This document shows, one piece after another, positions 1-10,618 of a DNA stretch of 64,000 bases. Position numbers and translations under genes: made by a program. Every line of letters starts with the position of its first letter. Within the stretch, counting starts at the first letter, position 1. Location: NCBI RefSeq assembly GCF_050436995.1, contig NC_134745.1, positions 4,588,001 through 4,652,000 on the forward strand, in the 5' to 3' direction. The notes below the pieces were generated by a model. It saw nothing but the letters and a program-made list of their open reading frames with translations. It did not search any database and was not told the DNA's origin. The DNA is from Anticarsia gemmatalis. Taxonomy: Eukaryota > Arthropoda > Insecta > Lepidoptera > Erebidae.

Positions 1-2307
1 TAATTTTTCTTTATTAAATTAAGTCACTTTCAATACGTAGAACATTTTAAAACTATTTTATAGAGAAGAAAAAAGTCTATCTTTCGTATGGTAAATGATC
101 CGCGTAAAAAGTTGCTCAACTCAACATTTACTGATCGTATGTGAGCAAGACTAGCAACGAACGTCAAACCATAAAACTGCAGTAGCAGCAATCTAAGAAG
201 AATCTAAGATGCTTATAAATCTGTGTTTTACAATGCTTTTAGTTATATCTCAACTTTGGTAATATTTAACAATCTAGCATATTAATCAAACGAAAAAACC
301 TCACTCTATTGTTTCATAAATAGCAAGTAGCGATAAGTATCTGCATTGCAATATCAAGCACGGTATCTACTGCATTTAGAAACACTACATTTAAAAAAAT
401 GATGTATTTATAACTAGAAGCAAAAAAAAAACAAAAAATGCGCTAAAATATGTCTTCTATTGCCTGTACATGAGCAATCTACAAATTGGAGTCAGTGCAG
501 TGACATATAAGCCCTAAATAAGCTAAAATAAAAGAACCGCAGACGTTGTGGATGGGACTAGAAGCCGGTTGAGGGAAGGTGTTAAAAGCTGTCTATGGGC
601 ACTAATAGGATGGATTACTTAGTCGTTAATATGATGAAAACTGTGATAAAAAGCAGTGGTGGGGTCTAGCTCGTACAGGTTGGTATCGCATCGGAAGTGG
701 CGCCCGATGAATATTATAATTAAATTAATAAAATAAATAAATAAATTTAACCCATTGATGTCCCACTGCTGGGCAAGGGTCTCCTCCCGTAATGAGGGAG
801 GGGTTAGGCCTTGAGTCCACCACGCTGGCCAAGTGCGGGTTGGGGACTTTGCATGCCCTCAATAAATGTATTATATATTCAAATTCAAATATCATTTATT
901 TGCTTGAAATATGGTAGATATACAGATGTTATAGTAAAATATGCAGTTCGAAGACATATTTCACCCTCATTAAGGGCATGCAAACATTTTAAGTATTCTA
1001 TTATGAACTACTAAAAGGGCATGCAAGGTTTAATTATTTTAGGCATGCAAGGTTTCCTGACAATGTTTTCCTTCACCGTTGGATCATGTGATAATTATTT
1101 CTAATACACACATAACTTCGAAAAGTCATTGGTGTGTTGCCTCGGGTTCGAACCTGCGACCACTTGTGTGGGAGGTCTCAACTTTTACCACTCGGCTATC
1201 ACTGATTAAATTATAAAAAGAATAACCATATTCTTTTTATAATTCACGTAAGCAGATTTTAGACGTGGTGCAACATTATTTAAATTAAAATGCTGTGATT
1301 AAAATATTCCCTATTAATCGACGTAAAATAACATGCAACACGATAACGTTCACAGTCAACTAGGTATATAATAACTCACTATAATTAATAAATATAGTGT
1401 AGGACGTTCATGATCAACCATATAACGCACTATAATTAATAAAATATAGGGGAAGACGGGGGGCTAACAGTCACGAATAAAATCTCATGCACAGTCAACA
1501 CCAAACGATTCATTGGTTCTCGGATCAAAAAATAAAATAATACACAAAGCGGGTGCTAGGCGTCACATCATCAACGACAGATAAAAAACAAGCATTTAAA
1601 TACATTTCGCTCGGGCCGGGTTCACATATATTACGGGATAAACTACGAATTCCGAGTACAACACTACATCAAACGGCAATGTGTGTCATACACAAATATT
1701 TGTACCGTCTGCGTATTTGCATTTGGAAGTAAATTCTATAGCCTAACGCAAACCAGTAGAAGTAATGAGAATAGACAAATTTGAAATAAACCTTAACTTC
1801 TATGACATGTGGATTAAAACATGACACCTTAACAACGTACCGCGCGCAGAACACTATAATCGATCTTGCCGCATGCCGCTTTAATCCACTTGTCATAGAA
1901 GTTAAGAATAATTTATTCTCAGCATCTTCGACGCGCCTCCGCTAGTTTGCGTTTGGCCTATGACATACATAAAATCGACTGGCACCAATAACATATCTTT
2001 TAAAAAAAGATAGACTTACATAGATCGAAACAACAGATTGTACCCTTACCAAGTAACTGAACAATCTGTCTCCATGCCTACCTAAGGGATATGTTACTGG
2101 ACCGGTCACAACACGCAAGACAAAGGCCAATTATCCACTGCGTTATCAATGAGAACGAGATGACTGCGTCAAGGTAGCGACACATACGGTACAACAACCG
2201 CCTGTCCACTACATTCGCCGTCACGTCATCTTAATTCCGCCACCAACAATTGCATTGCCAGTGACAGTGGACAATCGGTCTAAAAAATTAGCTTATGTAT
2301 ACCTTAC
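1..2307 (-). other. Intron of the MCRS1 orthologue (left part of window)
   Basis: The donor at 2307 (GTAAGG read on the minus strand) opens an intron whose acceptor is not found before the left edge. I looked on the minus strand for the rest of the FHA domain that should follow and saw no exon that fits. The stretch is AT-rich and holds the SINE described at 720-1204. Apart from that I see nothing coding; the short open frames here have no recognisable similarity. Confidence 0.6.
720..1204 (-). mobile_element. tRNA-derived SINE, interrupted by an inserted repeat
   Basis: Read on the minus strand, the element starts with a tRNA-like head: a box A-like TAGCCGAGTGGT (1187-1198) and a box B GGTTCGAACC (1145-1154). 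It ends with the common lepidopteran tail that includes CCCAGCAGTGGGA and a run of AAAT units (about 720-770). The body is split near 857-1015 by about 160 bp that contains an AATAAATGATATTTGAATTTGAA-like stretch, resembling the 3' end of a LINE. It is not a functional tRNA gene because the cloverleaf is not completed. Confidence 0.7.
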
Positions 2308-4975
2308 CTCTCGAGAGCGCATAAGATACCGCACGAGTCTCCCTCGAAGTACGGCCAGAGTGTTCTTATCTAAGTCCGCGCTGCTGCCCGCCACTGATGA
2401 CACCAACACTTGCCATCGTGTCAGCGACGTCTCTAATAGACGTAGGTCCTTCTTGTCGATCCTGAATAAACAAAACAAACATTTAAAACATAATATCACC
2501 CATGTTTTAACAATGTCATGTAATAGGGGGCGAGCCTATTTACGGGACACGTAACTAAACTTCGGGCGACTATTAGTAAATATTCTAATATGAATAAGAA
2601 AAGACCAATAGAACTTTTTGCGACCCAGGAATCAGAGACCTCACATTATCGGGCGCGCCACAGGAGCAGTCTATATAATCTAAGTCTATATATTTCGAAG
2701 AGATGCTTAATCCTCTATTCATAAATGGCTATCATAGAAGTAAGGCCTAACTCCTCCCTATTTTCAGAAAGAAACTTGCTCAGGAATGGACCATGAATGC
2801 ACCAAATTTAGTGTTTTATTTCTACTATATGCCCCTTTTCAAAGACAAAGACACTAGCAGCTACCCACTGGCTTCATTGCTTTACATACATGTAACAGTT
2901 CATAAAAATGAATACCTGTCAGCTATCTGCATTTCAGTTTCCAACCCTTCTTCTTTGTAATCAGTGAGCTCTGAATCATTCAGTGTGTCCTCAGCATCAG
3001 AGAATGAAAGTACCTTGTCACTTGCATCTGAAATTATAACAAAACTTATATGTATAATACAACTCAACAATACAATATGCTAGCTAGATAGATACTAATT
3101 TGTTATTTTATATGGCTTAAAAGAGATGATTTTAATACTTTTAATACCTATATTAATCTCATGAAGGAAATGGTACTTTGAGTAAATGTTTATTGTATCA
3201 AATACATAAAGGTTCATCTACTGGCAATAAATTTGTACATAGAAACTTAGGCTTAACAACAAACAATGCTTCATATCTTAATAACTAGTATCAAGGCAGC
3301 ATAGCTAGAATTTATTATAGTACTATCTTCTGCCTGGCACTTTAAGCCGCTATTAACAATGTGCACAAACTATCTGTGTACCAAATTTCATCAAAATCCG
3401 TTCAGTGGTTTTAGTATGATTAAGTAACAAACATTAAAAAATTCTTGACTGTAATTACTAATGTAAGTAACAGTTATGTTCCATTCTTATATTAATTCAT
3501 ATTATTGTTATTACATAAGTTAAACAAAACTTACTCTTAGGCAATGGTTGAACCCTTTGATCAGGTAACAAGTTGAACAGTTTCAATCGTTGCCAATGAG
3601 TCATTAGGGATTTGGCTGTGCGAGACGGATAGAATACATGTGGGTTCTGATCCAAAATCTCTTGAAATTTGGCTTCAGTTGGGTGACTGGACTGTAATAA
3701 AAAACAAAATACATGATGATGTGGCACTTTACATTCTTATAAGAAATGTTTATGTTCCCTACAAAAGACTATTATTAGGTACCTATAATAGTACAACATT
3801 GTTCAATTTCTTTTTTTGTAAAACATTTTGTAAAGTAATAGGTTTGCATTTTTATTTTAGGCAATACATTGATGTGCATTTGAATATGTAGACATGCTTT
3901 AGTCTTTTCGCCAAGACAGCAGAAAAAGTTAATAAGACATCTTAAGTTATAAGTCATAAAAACTAACATAATTTTTGCTCTCCTGCTTTAATACCAAATG
4001 CCAGATTTCTTATGCCTAAGATTTCAGTCTCATACTGAGAATTAATTGAAATGCAAAACCATATATTTGGATGTGACACAGCAAAATTTAAGAATCCTTA
4101 CAGAACTTACACTAGGAACAGTCCCAAGCAATTCTTCTTCTGCAGTTGAAAATAAAGCTTGTTGTTGCACCACAGCCACTAAGTCGGGATGTAGGTTACG
4201 CATAGCAGCAATAGCAACCCGAGATATCTCTGCATTGTACAGTAGAGCATACCATCGGGATTGAAGCTCACTAACAGTGAATCGGCATGAGAACTTTATG
4301 CCACGGTGCACTATGCGCAAGTCGTTTGTCTGGAAATAAACACAAGATCTGTTGATTGCACACTGTAATACTGAGATGCAACAAAACTATTGCTTTGCCT
4401 GAAAAGACAGTTGATGAATTTGGATGACTATTATGTTTACAAATAATAAACCAATTACCTGCTGCACTCCTAAGATCAAAGCGAGATCATCGGTGGGCTT
4501 CCAACGCCCTAAATCTTTTGTTGATAGATGACTCAATTGTCCTTTACGGCGCGATTTACGAGCAACACTTCCACCGCCAGATACTTTACTTGAAGCTCTG
4601 CGACGCTCTTGAGGCGGGTTCGCAGCCGCCACAGGCCCGCTTGCCGCAGGAATATCTGATACTTGACTTGTATATGACTGGGTACGCATTCTTTTATCAC
4701 CTTTACCCAGTGAAGCACCGGGTATACCCAAGCTGTACTCAACCAATTCATCATCGAAACGCCTCCGTTTTATTGACCGCGATGAACTAGAACATAATAT
4801 ATGTAATATACAAACAGTCATTCGCACAAATAAGTGTAACATCTACGTTTGATGTTTTTTCAACAACATACCTGCGTCTTTTATTATCATCGGGTACGTT
4901 GTGAAATGGAGAACGTGTAGCTCCCGTGTATTCATTACTATCGGATGCATTTGACGGTGTAGCCGGAAAGTCCAT
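2308..4975 (-). CDS. MCRS1: Microspherule protein 1 (MCRS1) orthologue, 3' end off the window
   Basis: Nuclear protein of the INO80 and NSL chromatin complexes in animals (known for the family). Six exons join in phase: 4975-4872, 4786-4459, 4329-4111, 3691-3535, 3027-2916 and 2461-2308, giving 358 codons so far. The start MDFPATPSNAS is the first ATG. A basic patch (IKRRRFDDEL) is followed by the MCRS N-terminal domain: LGRWKPTDDLALILGVQQ runs across the exon 2/3 junction into TNDLRIVHRGIKFSCRF, then RWYALLYNAEIS. Further on are HVFYPSRTAKSLMTHW, LPDQRVQPLPK and, at the last exon, TLAVLRGRLVRYLMRSRE, the entry to the FHA domain. About the last 100 residues (most of the FHA) lie beyond the left edge, judged by the roughly 460-residue human protein. 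Drosophila calls this gene Rcd5. It is head-to-head with mRpL42. Confidence 0.9.
3355..3455 (+). repeat. Degenerate LINE 3'-end fragment in an MCRS1 intron
   Basis: The text ACCAAATTTCATCAAAATCCG followed by TTCAGTGGTTTTAG and AACAAACATT matches the well-known conserved tail found at the 3' ends of many invertebrate RTE/CR1-group LINE copies. It lies in intron 4 of the MCRS1 orthologue. Boundaries are approximate. Confidence 0.5.
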
Positions 4976-5280
4976 CTTTATAACAAAATTACATTACACA
5001 ACAAAACTTTGTTTTAGGGTTTTAGCGCAAAATAATCAATGATTCTGTCAATTCTGACATTTATCAACTCTACAAAATCTATGACTATTATTGATTATCT
5101 ATATAGTATTCTTGACAGGCTGACATTCTCGTTAAGTACAACTTTAATATTAATAATGTATTTAGGCGATTGTGGAATAGGTATATGGACAATAAATGGC
5201 CCAACACTTACGACAAACAAATGTCAAAGTCTGCACAAGTTTGAGGTTATGTTTTTGTGAAAACCCATTTTCTAGTAATA
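4976..5280. promoter_or_regulatory. Shared divergent promoter region, MCRS1 / mRpL42
   Basis: Only about 305 bp separate the start codons of two genes transcribed away from each other, so both promoters and 5' UTRs must fit here. No TATA box stands out on either strand. This is an inference from the gene arrangement. Confidence 0.5.
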
Positions 5281-5625
5281 ATGGCTCATTTAATACGAGC
5301 AATTGCATTTAGACCCAAAGAAATTATTTGTAGATGTTACAACAAAATAGTTATCACCGACGATGGGACTACGATAGTCGCACTTCATAAGGATCAAGAG
5401 TTTCCATATGAGTTTTCGAGACCACTTCCAGATGAAACCAAAGTCGACAACTCTGTTTTAAAAATGAGCGACAAAAGTGAGGTATACAGAGTTTTCAAGG
5501 ATATGAAACCTGAAATTGCTAGGAAGCAATTGTCTAGTCTGACTCTTACAACTGAGCACAGGTGGTGGCCTAGAGCAAGAGACAAGAAAGCAAAGAAAAC
5601 AGAAATGAATCGCCCTTACTTGTAA
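5281..5625 (+). CDS. mRpL42: Mitochondrial ribosomal protein L42 (mL42)
   Basis: A component of the large subunit of the mitochondrial ribosome, imported after cytosolic synthesis. The single exon encodes 114 residues. The ATG at 5281 (MAHLIRAIAFRP) is chosen because the frame upstream contains only a GTG before a stop. Family landmarks are visible in order: KIVITDDGTTIVALH, then FPYEFSRPLP (matching the IPYEHTKPIP region of the human protein), then the C-terminal TTEHRWWPRARDKK (human TTKHRWYPHGR). The N-terminus is basic and hydrophobic, as expected for a mitochondrial leader. No intron is needed. A consensus AATAAA follows at 5659-5664. The start lies 305 bp from MCRS1, suggesting a shared promoter. 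Confidence 0.88.
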   Translation: MAHLIRAIAFRPKEIICRCYNKIVITDDGTTIVALHKDQEFPYEFSRPLPDETKVDNSVLKMSDKSEVYRVFKDMKPEIARKQLSSLTLTTEHRWWPRARDKKAKKTEMNRPYL

Positions 5626-5658
5626 AATTATAATTTACTTCTTTATCTTAGTGTAGTT

Positions 5659-5664
5659 AATAAA
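5659..5664 (+). terminator. Polyadenylation signal of mRpL42
   Basis: AATAAA lies 34 bp after the stop codon of mRpL42, the first consensus hexamer downstream. Confidence 0.6.
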
Positions 5665-8340
5665 TTATGTTACTTGCAAACATTTGTTTCATTATTTTAC
5701 TTGTATTCATATGCTCAAAGTGCATAAGAGTTTTGTATAGTCACTCAAGTACTTACACATACTCCTGCTGAATATATCAACTTTGTTTATAACAGGTTTT
5801 TTATATAACCATTAGGTCCTGTGTTATTTGTACTAAAAATGTTGTGGACCTTACATGCCTGCTGCAAGACAGAATATCAAATATTTATTTTAAATTTTTT
5901 TATTGGTTTACAAAACGATTCATAATATGCAGTGGCATATTTTGATTATTATATTATTTTATATGCCAACAACTGAACTGCAATGCTCTAATGACTGTAA
6001 CCAGCCTATGGAAACAGAATAAATTATCATGAATAAAAATGATCATGAAATTTAAAATAAATAACTTTATTTAAATAAATACTTTGTATATTATTACACA
6101 ATTTTATCATAATTATTAATGACACTATCCAAGATAGCCTAGTGATCCTATTATTTTGAACTGTTACATATTACAGGTACATGATTGTTATTAAGTTTTA
6201 AACATGAAATATTATTACATAATATTTATGTTAAACGACTATATCAGCAACAAAATCATTTACCAACATATCAACAGTACCTACCTACTATGTATTTACG
6301 GTACCTACTACCATCACAGGCGCACATCACCAGTCGAATATTGGTAAAATAACATTATGGTATAATAATATTACATGTAGATTCGATGGTGTCGTAAAAA
6401 TAATATTGGATATGTAATATACTAAAAATAGATATAAAATGACCGGAATTCCGGCCAGCAATTATTGCGACAAACCATTCTGGTTACTATTGCCAACTAG
6501 AATGGTGACGCGAGATACCAATAACATTCATAAATATTATAGGTGATGCGGCTCAACTGCATCGCGAGTAGCTGCATATTCGACCTGTGTTGCGCCCGTG
6601 ACAGAAAGTAGGGATGAACGTTCTAGCAAGGCTCCATTATTGGCCACATTATTATCAATTTAATATATCACTATATGGCTATTATATTATAGATACTATG
6701 CTCTGTTTTACTTTCATAAACTACAATAAAATAACTTTTCTTTCTAAAACAAATAATTTTTCTGTCACATTCAATATCACAATGTTTGTTTCCTTTGGTG
6801 CTCCTTTACATCTAAATATTGCACTTATAAACATCGACTAGCGCATCATCAGTCACTATCCATATCTTATTCAACCCGATACCACCCGATACCTTACTCC
6901 TTGAACTGGTGTAAATAAATATTAGTCTCTATTATTATTTTAACTAAAATAAATAAAAGCTTTGATTACAAAAATAGGTCTTCTGATTTATTGTACTGTG
7001 TGATGAGAGATTTAATTTAAGATTAGATAGAATTTAATAGTGACACACATGTGCAGCCAAATGTCACGTGCGACTGTTGGCAAGTAGTGCGAGTCCTCGA
7101 ACAATGAGTGCTCACCGCGTGTGACACCTGCCCCCGGGCCGCGGGCCGCGGGCGCGAGCCGCGAGGCAATGACATACATGCTAAGCTAAATACCACTACT
7201 ACGTGTCGTCATTCATCACTCAGCGTGCCATAATTGCCAGTCTTGAAAGTAAACTTAACATTAATAAAAATATACGCTCGGGAATATCGACATTATTGCA
7301 TACAGAATAACGTCATTTCATGACCGTAAGGCTAGGCATTGTACTATAGTCAATTATACCAATAATTACAAACTATATAGAAGCTTTAACATTTCATAAA
7401 CTGGACATAGTAACTTTTCTTATTCTATTAAAAGTTAATAATTATTATTTCTTCATTTTCTACAAAAATAACAGCCATATTTATCTATCAATACAAAACA
7501 AAATGGCACTCGAGAATATAACCCAGATATAAACTTCATTATACCTTATTCATAAAATAGAAATACAATACAAACTATCATGTGTGATACAAAACATATC
7601 TAAACATTCTCCGTAACAAAATATTGTGGTACTATGGTTATACTAATGTAATACCTATGTATGTTTAACAAAGTAAAGCTTTGGAAATCATTTATATTAT
7701 TATCGTACTCATAACTTTCTCAAAAAAAGGAGTTGTGACTTATTTATCTATTGATACTAAGTTACTTAATTTCTTACAATTCAATTTTTGTTTTCACTTT
7801 AAAAGTCAAAAGAGTCTAACTCATCGAATAACTATAAATATTTATGTACATCTTGGTAACTTTGGATTTTGAATTTTAAAACATCTAATCTAAAAATGTA
7901 GTCATAAATTCTTTAACAATTTAACTTTTTCGAGATTTAATAGACAAGCTCACGAAATAAAATTGCCTGCTACATTTCAAGTTTTGGCAAGACGCAGGCA
8001 TAAACGATCTACGATACATTCATTATGTATAACACTAGGCCAAATTTAAACGCCAGTATATTTATAACGGTCCTATATAAAGTTAATCTAAAATTAGTTG
8101 TAAATAATGTCAGTAGTACATGGTAGTACACTTCACCTCTCTCTTGTTACGAAACTGGATACGGCATTATAGTAGTCTGGTTATTGTTACGAACATTACT
8201 GCGAAACTTTAAGGTTCACAATACGAGTTAGCGTTTTAGTCGTTGTAATGGTGCGCTCGGTCGAGGCTTCGTATACGGCAGCGCCGACCGGCGATGGAGT
8301 CTATTGGGAGAGTGAGGAGGGAGTGATGGAAACTGTAGGG
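5665..8340. other. Intergenic DNA and probable DUSP 3' UTR
   Basis: This AT-rich stretch lies between two convergent genes. The part next to 8340 must include the 3' UTR of the minus-strand phosphatase, but I cannot place its end: several minus-strand AATAAA hexamers exist. A small GC-rich patch (7130-7165) of repeated GGGCCGCGGGC and a 33-nt stem-loop at 6474-6506 are the only structured items I noticed. No coding exon was recognised. Confidence 0.5.
6474..6506. repeat. Short stem-loop
   Basis: ACCATTCTGGTT and AACTAGAATGGT form a 12-bp stem with one G-T pair around a 9-nt loop. Just upstream, at about 6441-6456, lies a short palindrome around GGAATTCC. It may be part of a small degenerate transposon; no terminal repeats were confirmed. 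Confidence 0.35.
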
Positions 8341-9579
8341 TCAGCGCATCCGGTTGAGGCGCAGCTCCCTGTCTAGTTGTTGCAGCTGACGAACGAAGCC
8401 CTCATTGGGATGAATGTCGCGGCGAGCGCGCACAGTACCCATTGCTTCGGCGAAGGACATGCCTCGTTTAATCATGAGAAAAGCGAGTGCACATGTCGCT
8501 GATCGGGAAACACCCATCATACAATGAACCAAGATGCGACCTGGAAAGAACGTTTTATTTAACTCCACCCAGACTACGTACTACGTATTAAATAAAAAGC
8601 TGAAATGTTATTAAAATTTAACATACCTCCGCTAGAAACGGCTTCATCAATGAAATTAGCAGCTATGTAGAAGTACTTCGATATATCGGTCGTTGGCAGG
8701 TCCATGAGTGGGAAGCCTTTGTAACGCATTCCGGGGCAATCGCGGTAGTAAAGGTGATCAGTATCCACCTGCGTGTAGCGCTTGCCTTCAGCTGTATTCA
8801 GCACATAGTTGATACCCATACGTCTCAAGAACTGCTTGTCCTTTGCTGCGACTCTAAATAATCAAAATTCATTTGTTACTTATACAAACAATCTGAGCGA
8901 TTGTCAACTAAATGACAAGAGTATTTTTATTATCTTCTGCTAGACGTTTTGCTGGTAAACTAACCACGTAATGTCTGAACAAGTCACGCGACGTGAAAAG
9001 GGGCAAGAGCCTTTACTTTACGTCTCAAGTTTTAAGACCGAGTCATAACTAAAGGGACGTTTTACTTTTCATTGCACAAAATTAAATACAAGGCTGCTGC
9101 TGTAAGTCACGCGACCAGTCAGGGTTATCTTTCGTTCACCCGGGCATTCCGACAGTTGAACCCGAAACTCCTGCACAAGTTTGTACAATCGGCAAAAAAT
9201 CCTTAATCTATGTACCTATTAATAAACGTTAAAAAAACTTTGATCGCAGCGATAATTTTGACTAAGGTGTTTGCAGCTCTACCTATGACCACAATTTAAA
9301 TATAACACTTTTATTTAAAGTACACTGTCAGGCTGTGAAGATCACTCTTGTTTCTGACTGTATTTATTTACTACTTAGTATGCAGGTATATGAAATTACT
9401 CACGCATCTCCGACGTACAGTCCAGGGTATACTTCATTTAGATCTGGCGACGGGTTGTAAGTGATATCAGCGAATGGTCGGGAACGGAACGACGACAACG
9501 AACTGAGGACCGACGAGGGCGCTCCGAAACTCTGTACATAGAATCTACGCTTTACATATCTACAAAACGATTGACCCAT
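8341..9579 (-). CDS. DUSP3/VHR-like dual-specificity protein phosphatase
   Basis: Removes phosphate from phosphotyrosine and phosphoserine/threonine, typically on MAP kinases (family knowledge; substrate here unknown). Exons 9579-9404, 8853-8627 and 8540-8341 join in phase to 200 residues plus stop. The start MGQSFCRYVKRRF is the nearest ATG. Domain features: EVYPGLYVGDA (entry of the atypical DUSP fold), GINYVLNTAEG, the loop FPLMDLPTTDIS with D110 as the likely general acid, and the signature HCMMGVSRS with C141 as nucleophile and R147. All catalytic residues are present, so the enzyme should be active. There is no CH2/rhodanese region, which places it with the small atypical DUSPs (DUSP3, 13, 26, 29). 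Subtype is not decided. An extra in-frame 5' exon at 13250-13267 would extend the N-terminus by 10 residues. Confidence 0.88.
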
Positions 9580-9698
9580 TATGTTATACGTCTGTAGTGT
9601 TATTATGTTCAGAAAACATTAGTAGTTAGTACTGCTGCGACGCTTGCAATGCGTATAATAAACATAAAATTGTGAGACAACGTCATTTCATCACAAAT

Positions 9699-9706
9699 AT
9701 TGATAA
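9699..9706. repeat. Left 8-bp target-site duplication of the hAT-like element
   Basis: ATTGATAA lies directly before the left terminus and is repeated exactly at 10611-10618. Confidence 0.85.
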
Positions 9707-10610
9707 TAGAGATGAAACGGATATCCGGTAACCATCCGGTATCCGGCCTATCCGGCGGCCTTAATACTATCCGGCCGAATACCGGATAACTACTATTCGG
9801 CCGGATAGACATCCGGCCGAATAGTAATGTTATGGAGCTTCAAACTTTATGTGCAATAACCTTCGCTATACAAAGATTCATACAACTTTTGAAGGCTTAT
9901 AAAAATAAAACTGCCGATTCGAAAACAAAAATTTTCAAATTAGTTTCTTAAAATTTCCTAAAGATTGGATTACACAAATAACGGACATTCGAAAAAAAAA
10001 CGTTACATACCGAATTACCTGTATTAATTAAAACAAAATTTAGTAGGTAGGTAGTAATTGTTATATTATACTCAAAAAATAAATTAAGGACTTTTAGAAA
10101 AAATCGAAATCGTAATCAGGCGTTGTGATTGAACTTAATTCAGTAACTATTAAATTGAAGATTGGGAATCATCTTGCTGCATCAGTTCTTGAGGCTTAAC
10201 TTGATTTTCATAGGGCATTTTTTAAAAGAACGCAGGTAGACGGCACACAATTTACAGAAAACAGGCAATACGTCCGGCTGCGTCAACACGCACCAATACA
10301 CTGGCGTGGATGACCGCTCTTTCTTACACCGGACCGGTGTCCGTCGCGCCGAGGGGAGGCGGTGGTGCATCCGGCGTAAATTGTTCGCCGGACCGATGTC
10401 CGGTGCGTGTACACATACTCATTATAAACCCTACGCCACCGCTTATCCAGCAAAAAACACGGTCCGTTCTCCGGTGAAAAAAACGGATGTCTACAAGCGT
10501 TCTAAGTTCTGCCGAATATTCGGCGGCCGGATATCCGGCTATCCGGCCAGGTGGTAGGCCGAATATCCGGTATCCGGTATCCGGCCAAACTGCTATCCGT
10601 TTCATCTCTA
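9707..10610. mobile_element. Non-autonomous hAT-superfamily element, 904 bp
   Basis: The termini are inverted repeats beginning TAGAGATGAAACGGATA at 9707 and its complement ending at 10610. They are flanked by identical 8-bp duplications ATTGATAA. An 8-bp duplication and a TAGAGATG end are hallmarks of hAT transposons. Both subterminal zones (about 9718-9825 and 10515-10590) are packed with repeats of ATCCGG/CCGGAT, typical of transposase-binding arrays. No transposase-like frame is present inside; the short open frames that cover the repeats are products of the CCGGAT repetition. The perfect duplications suggest a fairly recent insertion. Confidence 0.85.
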
Positions 10611-10618
10611 ATTGATAA
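10611..10618. repeat. Right 8-bp target-site duplication of the hAT-like element
   Basis: ATTGATAA follows the right terminus and is identical to 9699-9706. Confidence 0.85.

Noticed and set aside
811..1014. 67-codon open frame as a small gene
   Set aside because: It lies wholly inside the interrupted SINE and starts in its conserved tail.
1145..1198. tRNA gene suggested by box A and box B
   Set aside because: The sequence is the head of a SINE that continues into a repeat tail; no acceptor stem or complete cloverleaf. The same holds for the copy at 48837-48891.
4046..4264. Plus-strand open frames opposite the MCRS1 exons
   Set aside because: Antisense shadows of exon 3 of the MCRS1 orthologue, which has the conserved protein motifs and splice sites on the minus strand.
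10182..10605. Open frames inside the hAT-like element
   Set aside because: The frames follow the CCGGAT repeats and show no transposase motifs.
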